This document shows positions 11,823-21,173 of a stretch of 64,000 nucleotides of DNA, in pieces. This DNA comes from Artemisia argyi (taxonomy: Eukaryota; Streptophyta; Magnoliopsida; Asterales; Asteraceae), in assembly GCA_030686995.1 (NCBI GenBank), contig CM060709.1:307353857-307417856 (forward strand). Reading direction: 5' to 3'. Below the pieces are notes generated by a model. That model was not told the DNA's origin. It ran no database searches and saw only the letters and a program-made list of their open reading frames with translations. Each line of letters opens with the position of its first letter. Positions within the stretch are counted from its first letter, which is position 1. Position numbers and translations under genes: made by a program.

Positions 11823-12638
11823 TTATTTCTCTATTAATAGTTCATCTTCCTTGTTGTTTTCTACATCAATTTGATTAACAACTTGACTTTCAACTAAGTC
11901 ATCATCTACCAAAGGTGATGTCTTAGAGGGAGGTGGACTTTCATCGAATGTTACATTCAACGATTCCTCGACTCTTAAAGTTTCCTTATTTAGAACAACA
12001 TAAGCTTTGCTATTTTGTGAATATCCAAGGAACACACCTTCATAAGACTTTGGGTCAAATTTAGTGAGATAATCCTTTGTGTTCAGTATAAAGCATTTAC
12101 TCCCAAATACTTTAAAGTATCCTAATGTTGGCTTTTTACCTCTATATATTTCATATGGAGTTTTATCTAAAAATGGTCTAATTAGGACTCGGTTTAAGAT
12201 ATAAGTTGATGTGTCGACGTCATTACACCAAAACTTTTGTGGAATATTTTGTTCGTTAAGCATTGTTCTACTCATCTCTTGAAGTGTCCGGTTTTTACGT
12301 TCTACTACACCATTAGATTGAGGAGTGCGAGGAGGCGAGAAATTATGTGTTATACCATTTTTGTCACAAAATTCACCGAATTGTACTTCGTTATCAAATT
12401 CCCGACCATGATCCGTTCTTATAGACACGATGCAATTTCCTACCTGATTTTTTTTCTTTCCAAGAATTTCAAATTGTTCGAAAGCTTCATTTTTACTTTT
12501 CAAAAATCTTGTCCATGTATATCGTGAAAAATCATCTACTATGACCAAAGTATAGAAGTTTCCTCCATAACTTTGAATAGCAGATGGACCGAACAAATCC
12601 ATATGCAAAAGTTCTAAACATCTAGTTTTGGATACCAT
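11823..12638 (-). pseudogene. copia integrase region
   Basis: The integrase core is intact at residue level. The D-D-E residues lie in ELLHMDLFGPS, SIRTDHGREF and QSNGVVERKNR, followed by the KFWCNDVDTSTYILNR and KSYEGVFLGYS blocks typical of copia integrases. Upstream, the same frame continues through an in-frame TAA (12703-12705) into the GAG-pre-integrase zinc-binding segment. Downstream, the frame ends at 11823 and resumes shifted near 11820, so a frameshift separates it from RT. Confidence 0.8.
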
Positions 12639-12704
12639 ATTTTTAGCCTTATGGCTACTATGAACTTGTTTACCAATTTTGCAAGCATCACAAAAGTGTT
12701 GGTC

Positions 12705-13208
12705 TTATTTCAACTTGGGTAGGTTTCTAACTAATTCTTTAGAGGATAGGGATTGAATAAGTCTCATATTAGCATGACCTAAGCGTCTATGCCAAAGAGT
12801 CGAGGACTCATCTAATGAGTTAAGGCAAAGTCTATCTCTAGATGTTTTATCAATTTTCATGACGTATACGTTGTTTTTAAGAACTCCGTTAGCTATAGTA
12901 ATACCATCTTTAAGTATTTTACTTTCGTTTTCACTAAAGAGTACTTTATACTTTTTACGGCAAAGTTGGCTAATACTAAGAAGATTAAATCCTAAGTTAT
13001 CAACATGAGCAACATCATCAATAGATAGAGAGTCAAGAGAGACAGTACCTTTTCCGATGATTTTACTTTTAAGCTTGCTACCAAAAGTAACGTTACCTCC
13101 GTCATAGACTTGATAGGTAGAGAAAAGACTTTTGTCCCCTGTCATGTGTCTTGAACAACCGCTATCTTTGATCCATTCATCCGGTTCCAAACACACTTTT
13201 AAGCACAC
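12705..13208 (-). pseudogene. copia aspartic protease and GAG-pre-integrase region
   Basis: The retroviral-type protease active site DSG is in WIKDSGCSRHMTG (Asp codon 13164-13166), where a single catalytic triplet per subunit is expected for a homodimer. The segment ends with LWHRRLGHANMRLIQSL, which begins the HHCC zinc-binding region in front of integrase. A stop at 12703-12705 divides this zinc finger from the integrase core. Confidence 0.8.
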
Positions 13209-13226
13209 CTATTTTATAACAAGCAT

Positions 13227-15164
13227 TCAAACATTTTGTCCCCAATATCTCATGGGTCCATTTTGGTTAATCATGCCATTACCTTGATTCATGTAAGGAA
13301 ACGGTGGATATGGGTTCCAAGACATATAGTTTGGAGCTTGATGATGTCTAGGTAAGTTTTGACCCCAACTATGTTGAAAGTAGGGTTGTGTGTTGTAGTT
13401 GCTCTTTGGAAAGGGGCGTTTAGATGTAGACGGTTTAGGTCTTGGTTGAGTAGTTCTAGTTCTAAATTCATTTTTAGAAAGTCCTACTCCTATTTTAATG
13501 GCCGGTTTAAGTTTAGTTTCAGTAGAACTAGTGTTTGACTTCTTTGTAACTTTAACAAATTTACTACGGTTAGTTATTAAGCTATTCTGTTCTGCAGCAG
13601 TCTCCCCGGAGCCAATGGGTTCAACAGACGGAACCAAATTTTTGGTTCCGTCAGTTCCATGGGTCATTGCTGCAGTTTTTTCATTTTCTTGTCCTTTTTC
13701 GCCTTGTTTCTTTAAACTACTTATTGATCCTGTTTTCATGAATCCTAACCCTGTTCTATCAAGGTGTGACTTTTGGAGTTTCATTATTTCATCTGCACAA
13801 CAAATACTTTTATCAAACTTCTTAAACTTTGAGTTTTGTTTAATAAGACTATCTTGTGTGATTTTAAGCTTCTCAATTTCAAGTTTGAATTCTTGACATA
13901 ATTTGCACGTTGTGTCAATGTTTTTACCCTTTTCCAAACGTTTAGCTTTTTCTTTTAATTCATAAACTTCGTTTTCTAAAAATTCCTTTTTAGTCTTCAA
14001 AAATTTGTTTTTGTTTATGATTTTTAAGCTTAACTCACAAAGTATGTTGTATTGTTGTTCTAATGTGTTATCATCAATAGAAGAATAAGATGAATCGGAA
14101 TGTACCTCATTTGAGCTTTGAGCCATAACAGCTATTTCGTCATTTGTTGGCTCTTCATCATCATTCTCACTATCACTCCAAGCACCACTCACAAAAGCAC
14201 TTTGAGTTTTGCTTTTGGATGGTTTTGGACATTCTCCTATTAGGTGACTTGTATATCCGCATCTAAAATACTTTCTTTCATTCTTTACTTTCTTAACATC
14301 CCGATCTTTTCGTAGAGACTTCTTTTCATCTTTAGGTTGCCTTACACACTTTCCTTGTCTTCTAAAGAACTTCTTGTAGTCTCTAACCGCCATGGCATAT
14401 TCTTCATCATCACTATCTGAACTTGATTCCTCATCGTCACTTGATTCTATTCTAGCTTTTAAGGCAATAGATTTTACTTTTTCCTTCTTGCCTCTAACTA
14501 TCTCCGAATCCTTTTCCATCACCATTTCGTGAACTTTGAGGTTTCCAATAAGCTCGTTAAGTGCCATGCTTGAAAGATCTTTAGATTCTTCAATAGCCGT
14601 TACTTTTGCTCTCCACTTAGGATGGAGTGCTCTAAGGAATTTCCTGAAAAAGTTATTGCTACAAAAAGATTCATCAAGTGCTTTAAGTGAAGTAATAATA
14701 GTGTTAAATCTAGCAAATGCACAATCAATAGTTTCATCTTCGGGAATAGAAAATTGTTCATATTGTTTGACAAGAAGGTCAATTTTGTTATCCTTAACTT
14801 GTGAATTTCCTTGATGAGTAGTGATTAAAGATTGCCAAATTTCTTTAGCGGTTTTGCACATAAAAACTCTTTCATACTCTTTCTTAGGTGCGGCATTATA
14901 AAACATCATTTTTGCTTCATTATTTTTGGCAATTAGTTTCTTTTGATCATCACTATGTTTAGTAAGTGAACTGTCCTCATCCCGACCACTTTCGGTAGCC
15001 TTATGATCACCTTCAATAATAATATACCATAGATCTATGTCCTTTGATTTTACATAAGTTTCAAAACGGTTTTTCCAATAAATAAAACCATTTGGTTCAA
15101 ATAGTGGTGGTCTTTGCATAGATTGCCCTTCTTTGAAAATTTCAAAATCCATGGATCGTTTCAA
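13227..15164 (-). CDS. copia Gag polyprotein with a degenerate zinc knuckle
   Basis: This is an open frame of 645 codons. The N-terminal block (FDIFKEG-like, PPLFEPNGFIYWKNRFETYVKSKDIDLW, here starting near residue 5) and the UBN2-type helical capsid region (about residues 75-215) are typical of copia Gag. A serine/aspartate-rich acidic patch follows (about 240-257). The CX2CX4HX4C zinc knuckle lies at about 299-312, but its first Cys is Tyr (codon 14268-14270), so zinc binding is doubtful. A coiled-coil-like Lys/Glu-rich segment follows (about 370-450). Near 505 the palindromic motif is translated as DGTKNLVPSV. The length is large for copia Gag, as in SIRE elements. Confidence 0.75.
   Translation of the reverse strand: MKRSMDFEIFKEGQSMQRPPLFEPNGFIYWKNRFETYVKSKDIDLWYIIIEGDHKATESGRDEDSSLTKHSDDQKKLIAKNNEAKMMFYNAAPKKEYERVFMCKTAKEIWQSLITTHQGNSQVKDNKIDLLVKQYEQFSIPEDETIDCAFARFNTIITSLKALDESFCSNNFFRKFLRALHPKWRAKVTAIEESKDLSSMALNELIGNLKVHEMVMEKDSEIVRGKKEKVKSIALKARIESSDDEESSSDSDDEEYAMAVRDYKKFFRRQGKCVRQPKDEKKSLRKDRDVKKVKNERKYFRCGYTSHLIGECPKPSKSKTQSAFVSGAWSDSENDDEEPTNDEIAVMAQSSNEVHSDSSYSSIDDNTLEQQYNILCELSLKIINKNKFLKTKKEFLENEVYELKEKAKRLEKGKNIDTTCKLCQEFKLEIEKLKITQDSLIKQNSKFKKFDKSICCADEIMKLQKSHLDRTGLGFMKTGSISSLKKQGEKGQENEKTAAMTHGTDGTKNLVPSVEPIGSGETAAEQNSLITNRSKFVKVTKKSNTSSTETKLKPAIKIGVGLSKNEFRTRTTQPRPKPSTSKRPFPKSNYNTQPYFQHSWGQNLPRHHQAPNYMSWNPYPPFPYMNQGNGMINQNGPMRYWGQNV
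13627..13652. repeat. GACGGAACCAAA-TT-TTTGGTTCCGTC palindrome inside gag
   Basis: Two 12-bp arms flank two bases, nearly identical to the non-coding copy at 7854-7879. Here it is read through as protein (DGTKNLVPS). Confidence 0.9.
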
Positions 15165-15203
15165 GTTTAAGATACAATATATTTTAAAATCTTGAGTAAC
15201 ATA

Positions 15204-15216
15204 GCTCTTGATGCCA
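15204..15216 (-). other. Primer-binding site of the copia element
   Basis: On the minus strand TGGCATCAAGAGC lies 2 bp inside the LTR end (…TTTTCCACA). It resembles the 3' end complement of initiator tRNA-Met used by most plant copia elements (TGGTATCAGAGC), with minor differences. Confidence 0.75.
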
Positions 15217-15847
15217 ATTGTGGAAAACTAGAAGGGGGGTTGAATAGTTTACCGGTTTTAAACTTGATTTTCTTCTAATACTTTTACGTGTAATTACCAA
15301 TTAAGACGTATCAAACAATAAATTATATGCAAATATAAAAAGTAAGAAAAGATCAAATGATAACACGATTGTTTATCATGGTTTGGCTACAAGGACTCTT
15401 TTTCCTTGCCCTACTCCACGCCCCGAGTATCCAACTCGAGAGTTTTCTTGCACTAGTGAACAAGCTCCTTTATCCGGTGGAGAAAACCTTACACGTCGCT
15501 ACACACTATTTCCGACACTAAGCTAGATGTCGAGTTCTTTCACAAGGGTACAACCACTCCCAATAGTTCTTTTACAAGGGTACAACAACTCCCGATACTC
15601 TAAGTATTTTGAGGACTAAAATACTAACCGATCACTACAAATGGATACAATACAATGAAGTATAAACTTTACTAGTTTATACTAATGCTATGATAGACAA
15701 GTCTTGCAACGTTGTGTTGAAGCTTGTAAGTTCGTGATCTTCTTGCTACAAAGAAATACTTACAAATATGAAAGTTTACTGAGTTAGAAATGAAGTATAT
15801 GCAGTGAAATATGATAGAGAGTGATCACCAAAACTCAAGAAGTGAGT

Positions 15848-15859
15848 TGCTATTTATAG
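15848..15859 (-). promoter_or_regulatory. TATA box of LTR A
   Basis: CCTATAAATAGC on the minus strand lies roughly 630 bp upstream of the gag-side LTR end. It is the only good TATA candidate within this LTR. Confidence 0.5.
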
Positions 15860-15888
15860 GCCAATAATCAGGCCAACCCACGGATACG

Positions 15889-15936
15889 GCGGAACCCATC
15901 CTTTGGTTCCGTCTGTTATGTCTGAGGGTTCCGCCA
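15889..15936. repeat. GGCGGAACCC / GGTTCCGTC / GGGTTCCGCC cluster in LTR A
   Basis: A copy of the element-wide palindromic motif sits close to the TATA box. It is preceded by ACGGATAC, the complement of the GTATCCGT that follows the copies at 7787 and 7854. Confidence 0.8.
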
Positions 15937-16110
15937 GCATGTCTGACAGAATCCTGCACAAAATATTTCACAATCTAACACAATATTCTCAAGATCTCCC
16001 AAAGTCAACTTTGAGATCTTGAGTGTGAATCTATACATAATAAAACATGTTTCTTACACACATGTTTCCTTGAAGGGACATGTGTGATGCAAGGAATGAT
16101 GTAACTAACA

Positions 16111-16503
16111 TTTTATTTCTAATTTTAGATATTCCTAAAAAAGAAAGTATATTTGTAAAAATAGTTTATGTATAGAATCAAAAAATGTATGTTTGATATG
16201 TTTAGCAAGTGAATGTTTTACTAAAAAGGGTTTGCTTGCTTATGTCCTAATATGACATACTATTTAGTAAACTTGCTAAATATACATATGTGACATTTTC
16301 AACACATGTACTTAAACTAAAGTATACTTACTTAGAAATTACTTTGTGAAAACATGTAAATGTAGTTTGAGTGAAGTTAAGTAAAAGACTTTTAAACTAT
16401 ATTTATGATTTGCCAAAAATAAACTTTATCTTTTGTAGTTAACATAACTAAGAAAGATCGTAAAATATAAATAACGTTTTTAGGCGATATTTGTATTAAC
16501 ACT
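16111..16503. other. AT-rich spacer
   Basis: No coding signal or clear repeat border is seen between LTR A and the gypsy fragment. The composition is strongly AT-rich. Confidence 0.5.
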
Positions 16504-17112
16504 ATGGATTCCCAGGTCACGGACCTGGACCTAATCCAGGCAGGCATCTTACACCCAGTCAAATATCAAGCCTGGGTCTCAAACCCAGTTATGGTCAAGA
16601 AAGTCAATGGCCCGTGGTGCATGTGCATTGACTTTACCCGCCTAAAAAAGGCATGTCTAAAAGACAGCTACCCTTTGCCTCCCATTGAGTGGAAAGTAGA
16701 GTCTTTGGCCGACTTCAAATACAAGTGTTTTCTCGATGCATATAAGGGATATCACCACATTCTAATGATAGAATTTGATGAAGACAAAAATGCATTCTAC
16801 ACCAAATAGTGTCTCTTTTGCAACTCCAAGATGCCTTTCGGTCTAAAAAACGAATGCGCTACCTAGCAGGCACTGGTAGACAAAGAATTCAAATCTTAGA
16901 TAGTCAATCTCGAGGCATATGTCGATAATATGGTTATCATAACCAAGACAGAGTATGACCTATTGCGCGACATCATAGAAATCTTCCAAAACCTCTGACG
17001 TATCAAAATGAAGCTAAACCCAGCTAAGTGCACATTTTGAGTGGAAGAGGGCCAATTCTTGGGTCATATAATCGACGCCACGAGAATTAAGGCAAACCGT
17101 AAAAAGATTCAG
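16504..17112 (+). pseudogene. Ty3/gypsy reverse transcriptase fragment
   Basis: The translation shows gypsy RT blocks in order: VKKVNGPWCMCIDFTRLKKAC, KDSYPLPPIEW, FLDAYKGYHHI, MPFGLKNE, the active-site block YVDNMVI (normally YVDD), and KCTFxVEEGQFLGHII. Several stops interrupt it after the first 101 codons, several explained by G-to-A or C-to-T changes. The active-site second Asp is Asn. The lineage resembles Tat/Ogre-type gypsy. It ends abruptly near 17112, and no LTR or other domain accompanies it. Confidence 0.8.
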
Positions 17113-17393
17113 TTGTCGCGAACACTACATTATCATTTTTGTGTTCATAGTTGATATCTTGCTCACTATTGTCCTAAACTATATTATTCACAGCTTCGTG
17201 ATTTAACTCTTAAACCTACGAGTTCACCAACTTTATGTTGATGTCTTCTAGTACCATTTTCAGGTGATCGTTAGTAAGGTATTTTAAAGGCACATACATC
17301 GGAGTCAACTTACTTGTCATCTCCACTACCATATTTTGAAGACAACATGTAATCAAATAAGACATGTGTTTTGTTATTAGAATTTGAATAAAG
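17113..17393. other. Unassigned segment with a 49-codon minus-strand frame
   Basis: A minus-strand frame from 17365 to 17216 (MSYLITCCLQNMVVEMTSK..., ending VNS-stop) has protein-like composition but matches nothing I recognise. It lies between the gypsy fragment and a truncated LTR, so it is probably a transposon or gene remnant. Confidence 0.25.
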
Positions 17394-17848
17394 TGTAAAA
17401 AACTAGAAGGGGGTTGAATAGTTTTACCGATTAAAACTTTGTTTTAAAACTTTTAGATCGACTTATGTCAATCTAGTTTGGTGTGTTAGATATTGATAGT
17501 TTGACAAGCATATAAACTACACTATGAGATAGAGATAAAGGGACACAACCACAACACAAGTATTTATAGTGGTTCGGCTACAAGGACTCCTTCCTTGCCC
17601 TACTCTACTCCCCGATTACCTAACTCGAGAGTTCCGTAACCAATACACGACAAAACTCCTTTTACCGGCGGAGAAGCCTTCACAACGCCGCTTACACATT
17701 ATCCGGTACAAAGCTAAATACCTGGTTCTTCACACAAGATAGAACCAAACCTTCGTCGCCTATACTTTATCCAGTACAAGGCTAGATACCGGGTTCCATT
17801 ACAATGGATGAACCATAACCAAATCAACACCTACTAGCACAACATATA
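17394..17848. mobile_element. Truncated LTR related to LTR A (LTR B)
   Basis: It starts TGTAAAAAACTAGAAGGGGG and shares with LTR A the block GTGGTTCGGCTACAAGGACTC...CTTGCCCTACTC...CTCGAGAGTT. It stops where sequence of a FatB-type gene begins (17849), so the distal part is missing. It is either a solo or nested insertion or a deletion junction. Confidence 0.65.
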
Positions 17849-18447
17849 CCAAATTGGATAACGGTCCACAACCACTTGCATCTTTGCCATCGCCCAAATT
17901 AGGTTCTTCTTGCACATCTCTGGTGTTAAACCTAAGCCATCACCTAAGAGACCAATTGCTTTAATATGATTAATGGATGCTTCCTATGAATCCAGATTGA
18001 GATTGTTACCTAAGAGCATGGATATACCAATATATAAACAAATGAAATGTCACATTATACAATAGATCCGTTAAAATACAAAGTTGCCATATTTACCTGC
18101 AGATAATTCATAAGTGTTCTATAGAAAGTGTTTCATCTGACCCAGTTTCATACGTTCTAATGTTAAAATTTTCTCGCAATACAAACCTATCCACCATTTT
18201 CCCCGAACTAAGATTTGAAACCATGCTTGAGTTATGTATCTTTTGGTCGAGCATCATGGTTGGTTTTAAGAGACTAGTTCTAGCTGAGGGATGGAGCTTG
18301 CTGCGATCTATAGCACCAACTCTTGTAGTATTTACCTAATTAAAAACCTTTACTTGTGGACTCTGAAAAACGAAATCTTTTGTCTTGATAATTTGATGCA
18401 CGTACGTTGATGGTACCTTGTATTCCTCGAAGACTTCTTGATGTCAT
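17849..18447 (-). pseudogene. Acyl-ACP thioesterase (FatB-type) gene fragment, frameshifted
   Basis: On the minus strand an exon-like segment (about 18340 to 18097) encodes SKLHPSARTS, MMLDQK, then MVDRFVLRENFNIRTYETG and DETLSIE. This matches the start of the plastid FatB hotdog domain (family pattern DGLVFRQNFSIRSYEIGADRTASIET). A single missing A at about 18115-18119 shifts the frame before MNYLQ. A donor follows (CTGCAG then GTAAAT, 18091-18096). The next exon (17983 to 17849) reads INHIKAIGLLGDGLGLTPEMCKKNLIW and MQVVVDRYPIW, where LTR B cuts it. The first stretch from 18447 (MTSRSLRGIQG) belongs less certainly. The N-terminal part is internally shortened and all catalytic C-terminal exons are absent. 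FatB releases saturated fatty acids from ACP in plastids; this copy cannot. Confidence 0.8.
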
Positions 18448-19109
18448 GGTATGGTACGAAAAATTAGAATTAAAAAAGAAAGATGCACTCATATATAGCT
18501 ATAACAACTAACTATTACTAACAAATTTCTCAAAGCCGAATTGCAATGTGCATCACTTTCCTTTAACTACATATACAAATTATATGTAGTTATGCACCAT
18601 AAAGCACAATCTCATATTTTAACTAATAATTAAACCCATACATTACAAGTTGCATTGGGTTGAATTTATAGTCTATGTGAAGCTACACAAAAGAAGAAGA
18701 AAAATATGGTCTATATGATCCTTGTGTAGTTACAGGTGACAGTTTGAGATGAATTTCGATTACTAAAATTGGAGTCTTTAGACAAGAAGGTAACAAATTC
18801 TGCTTGTTGAAATTTTGTGCATGCGAATATTACCCCTTTTGTTTATGAAACTTTACTCGTCCACTTATTTGTAAGAGGTTTTTTTTTTGTAATACTCTAG
18901 ACGAGTACCAGTGCATAGCAACGAGATTTTATAGCAGCACATAGTTATAGTGATAGTTTTTTTAGATCATGTATGCATATATGTTCTTATAAATCGCGTA
19001 TGTATATTTGTTTCCGGGTCTTATTTTTCATTTTGGATTTTGAAAGATTGTTAGACCATGTTTTGATAAATTTTTGTTTATTAGTTTCTATTTTTAAGTT
19101 TTAAGTTTT
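18448..19109. other. Non-coding, AT-rich
   Basis: I see no gene, repeat border or RNA here. It may include 5' flanking sequence of the FatB fragment. Confidence 0.4.
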
Positions 19110-19930
19110 TGTGGAAAACTAGAAGGGGGGTTGAATAGTTTTACGTCTTTTTAATTTATTATGAAAACCTTTGTTTTTAAAACTTTGTTTACTTTTAAAA
19201 ACTTTTGAATCGATATTATGTGAATTCAAGTCTTGCACAATATAAGCAATTATATAACTAAGTACTAGAGTAATAATAATGTAAGTAAATAATAAGGAAG
19301 TGAGAGACGGAAAGATCTAACCGAGACACGAGGGATTTATAGTGGTTCGGCTACAAGGACACCTTCCTTGCCCTACTCCACTCCCCGAGCACCTAGCTCG
19401 AGAGTTTTCTTCACTATGTCAACAAGCTCCCTTATGGCGGAGAAAACCTTACACAACTTTCGCTTACACCAATTAACGACACTAAGCTAAATGTCGAGTT
19501 CTAATCCTAGCTAGAACCAATCTCACACCACTAATCACTACACACCTTCTTCACAACTTCAATCTCTTCACTTCTTCACGACTTCTATTTCTTCAAGACT
19601 TCAACTTATTCACACCTTCTTAACAACTAATTCACAAATTGTTCACACCTAAGCACACCACTATCTTCTTCACACCAACACTACTTATTCACACCACTAT
19701 CTTATTCACAACTTCTTTACCTACACACCTTACTAGCCTAACTCCTTATATCTACAACTATCTAATTAATATTCACAACTTATACACAAATGAATGAATA
19801 ATATACAAATGGTGATGTAGAAACAACTTAGATGAAGCGATCACACTATGTTGTAATACTTATTGTCTTAATGGATAGAAGTATTCTTCTCTTGCACTAT
19901 CTTCTTCACACCAACACTACTTATTCACAC
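19110..19930. mobile_element. LTR related to LTR A (LTR C), without adjoining internal region
   Basis: It starts TGTGGAAAACTAGAAGG and contains GTGGTTCGGCTACAAGGAC, CTTGCCCTACTCC, CCCCGAGCACCTAGCTCGAGAGTT and GGCGGAGAAAACCTT, as in LTR A. No PBS lies at its left edge, unlike LTR A, so it is a solo or broken LTR. Downstream it runs into short repeats of CACACCACTATCTTCTTCACACC and CACTATGTTGTAATACTT. The right border is not determined. Confidence 0.6.
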
Positions 19931-20438
19931 CACTATGTTGTAATACTTCTTGTCTTTGGTGTCGAGTGGTAGGGAACCAAAAAGGAAGGTGTTGTGTTGT
20001 GTGTTGCGTCGAGTCGAACAAGGTCAAGGAAAAAGAAATGAATTCTCGAACTTGTGTTTTTGTTTTGGTGTCGAGTTCGATTCGGGTAAGAGACACGAAA
20101 AGGAAATAGACAAATGAAAACGTTTTGAAATTTGGTTTTTGGATGTGGGCTAGAGTAGTAGCAGCGGCCCAAAGAAAGAAAAATGAGGCGAGCTGGGCTT
20201 GGGTTTTCTCGGCCCAACGAAAAAAAAGGATAAATTGATGGGCTTGTGAGGTGGCTGTCGGCCCAGTCCAAAAGAGAAGAGGAAAAGGAAAACAAGCCTG
20301 GTCCGAAAGAAAAGAAAATAATTATTTAAGTGGGCTAGTGTTCGGGTGATAACGTGTCGGTGTTGGTCTGGTGATAAATACAGAAATTCGTCGGTGTTAC
20401 TTATACATATATACTTATATATATCGCATAGTGTTGTC
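19931..20438. other. Non-coding stretch, GGGCTTG/GGCCCA-rich
   Basis: Several GGCCCA or GGGCC words and purine-rich runs occur, possibly LTR U3 sequence or a host promoter remnant. No credible ORF is present. Confidence 0.35.

Positions 20439-20517
<79 letters not shown>
20439..20517. repeat. (TA)n microsatellite
   Basis: A pure TA run of about 79 bp. Confidence 0.95.
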
Positions 20518-20522
<5 letters not shown>

Positions 20523-20584
20523 TCATTTTTAGGTGTTGCGTCGCAAGTGAGAGTTATTTGTATTAACCTCGTTGGGTGACACCC

Positions 20585-20835
20585 AAGAGTGACTAAAGGT
20601 GATACCGGGTGATAAATTCATGCATCGGGTGATATTTAAAAGTGACTAAGAGTGATACGGGTGATATGCATACGATGACTAAAGATGATACGGGGTGACA
20701 TGCAAACGGTGACTAACGGTGATACAGGTGACATTCAAATGGTGACTAATGGTGATATAGGTGACATGCAAATGGTGACTAACAGTGATACAGGTGACAT
20801 GCAAACGGGTGACTAACGGTGATACAGGTGACATA
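20585..20835. repeat. Minisatellite, unit about 33 bp
   Basis: The unit GGTGACTAACGGTGATACAG followed by GTGACATGCAAAC recurs with small changes. The last three to four units are nearly identical and earlier units are shorter and more diverged. Confidence 0.9.
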
Positions 20836-21169
20836 AAAAAAATAAATTGGCCCTCAAAAATGGCTTTGTTATCATTTGATTAAAATAGATTCGTTGATTA
20901 GCATTAATAAATGACATGAGATTTTATGAGGTATTACAGTGTGACCGTGTAATGAAGTGGGCAATACATTTAAAGTTTTGTGTGTAGCTAGTGGTAATGT
21001 GGAAAAATCTCATGTAAAAAATAAAAATAATGAAAAGAAATAAATAAAATAATAAATGCTATTTTTTTTTTAAATTTTTATATGTTTTAGCAATAGCAGT
21101 TAATTTAATCTCATATTAGAACAAAAAGTGAAAGCCTATTACAAAACATGGGACACTTTTTAATGTATA
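20836..21169. other. Non-coding, AT-rich
   Basis: I see nothing assignable between the minisatellite and the Helitron border. Confidence 0.4.
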
Positions 21170-21173
21170 CTAG

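Larger units (their letters stand above)
6187..16110 (-). mobile_element. Decayed copia retrotransposon (SIRE-like) with extra ORFs behind pol
   Basis: Read on the minus strand the order is LTR (15219-16110), PBS, gag, protease, integrase, reverse transcriptase and RNase H, then two additional ORFs (9345 to 8238 and 7242 to 6187). Integrase before RT is the copia order, and extra ORFs behind pol are known from the SIRE/Maximus lineage. No second LTR like the one at 15219 is visible left of 6187, so the 3' end is missing or replaced. A shared near-palindromic GGAACC...GGTTCC motif occurs in the LTR, in gag and among the downstream ORFs, which supports treating them as one element. Stops and frameshifts in pol show it is non-autonomous. 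Confidence 0.7.
15219..16110 (-). mobile_element. 5' LTR of the copia element (LTR A)
   Basis: On the plus strand the LTR starts TGTGGAAAACTAGAAGG directly beside the PBS. A right border at ...GTAACTAACA (16110) is plausible because it ends in CA and gives short terminal repeats TGT...ACA, but it is not proven. A minus-strand TATA box CCTATAAATAGC lies at about 15848-15859. The block GGCTACAAGGACTC...CTTGCCCTACTC...CTCGAGAGTT is shared with the LTRs at 17394 and 19110. A GGCGGAACCC...GGTTCCGTC inverted pair lies at 15889-15912, with a further GGGTTCCGCC at 15927-15936. Confidence 0.7.

Noticed and set aside
13498..13896. 132-codon plus-strand frame
   Set aside because: Antisense shadow of copia gag.
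16504..16809. 101-codon frame as a functional RT gene
   Set aside because: The continuation contains several stops and a mutated active site, and lacks all other Pol domains.
20346..20579. Open frame rich in Ile-Tyr repeats (also at 31425-31610 and 32115-32333)
   Set aside because: Produced by translating the (TA)n microsatellites; no real gene signal.
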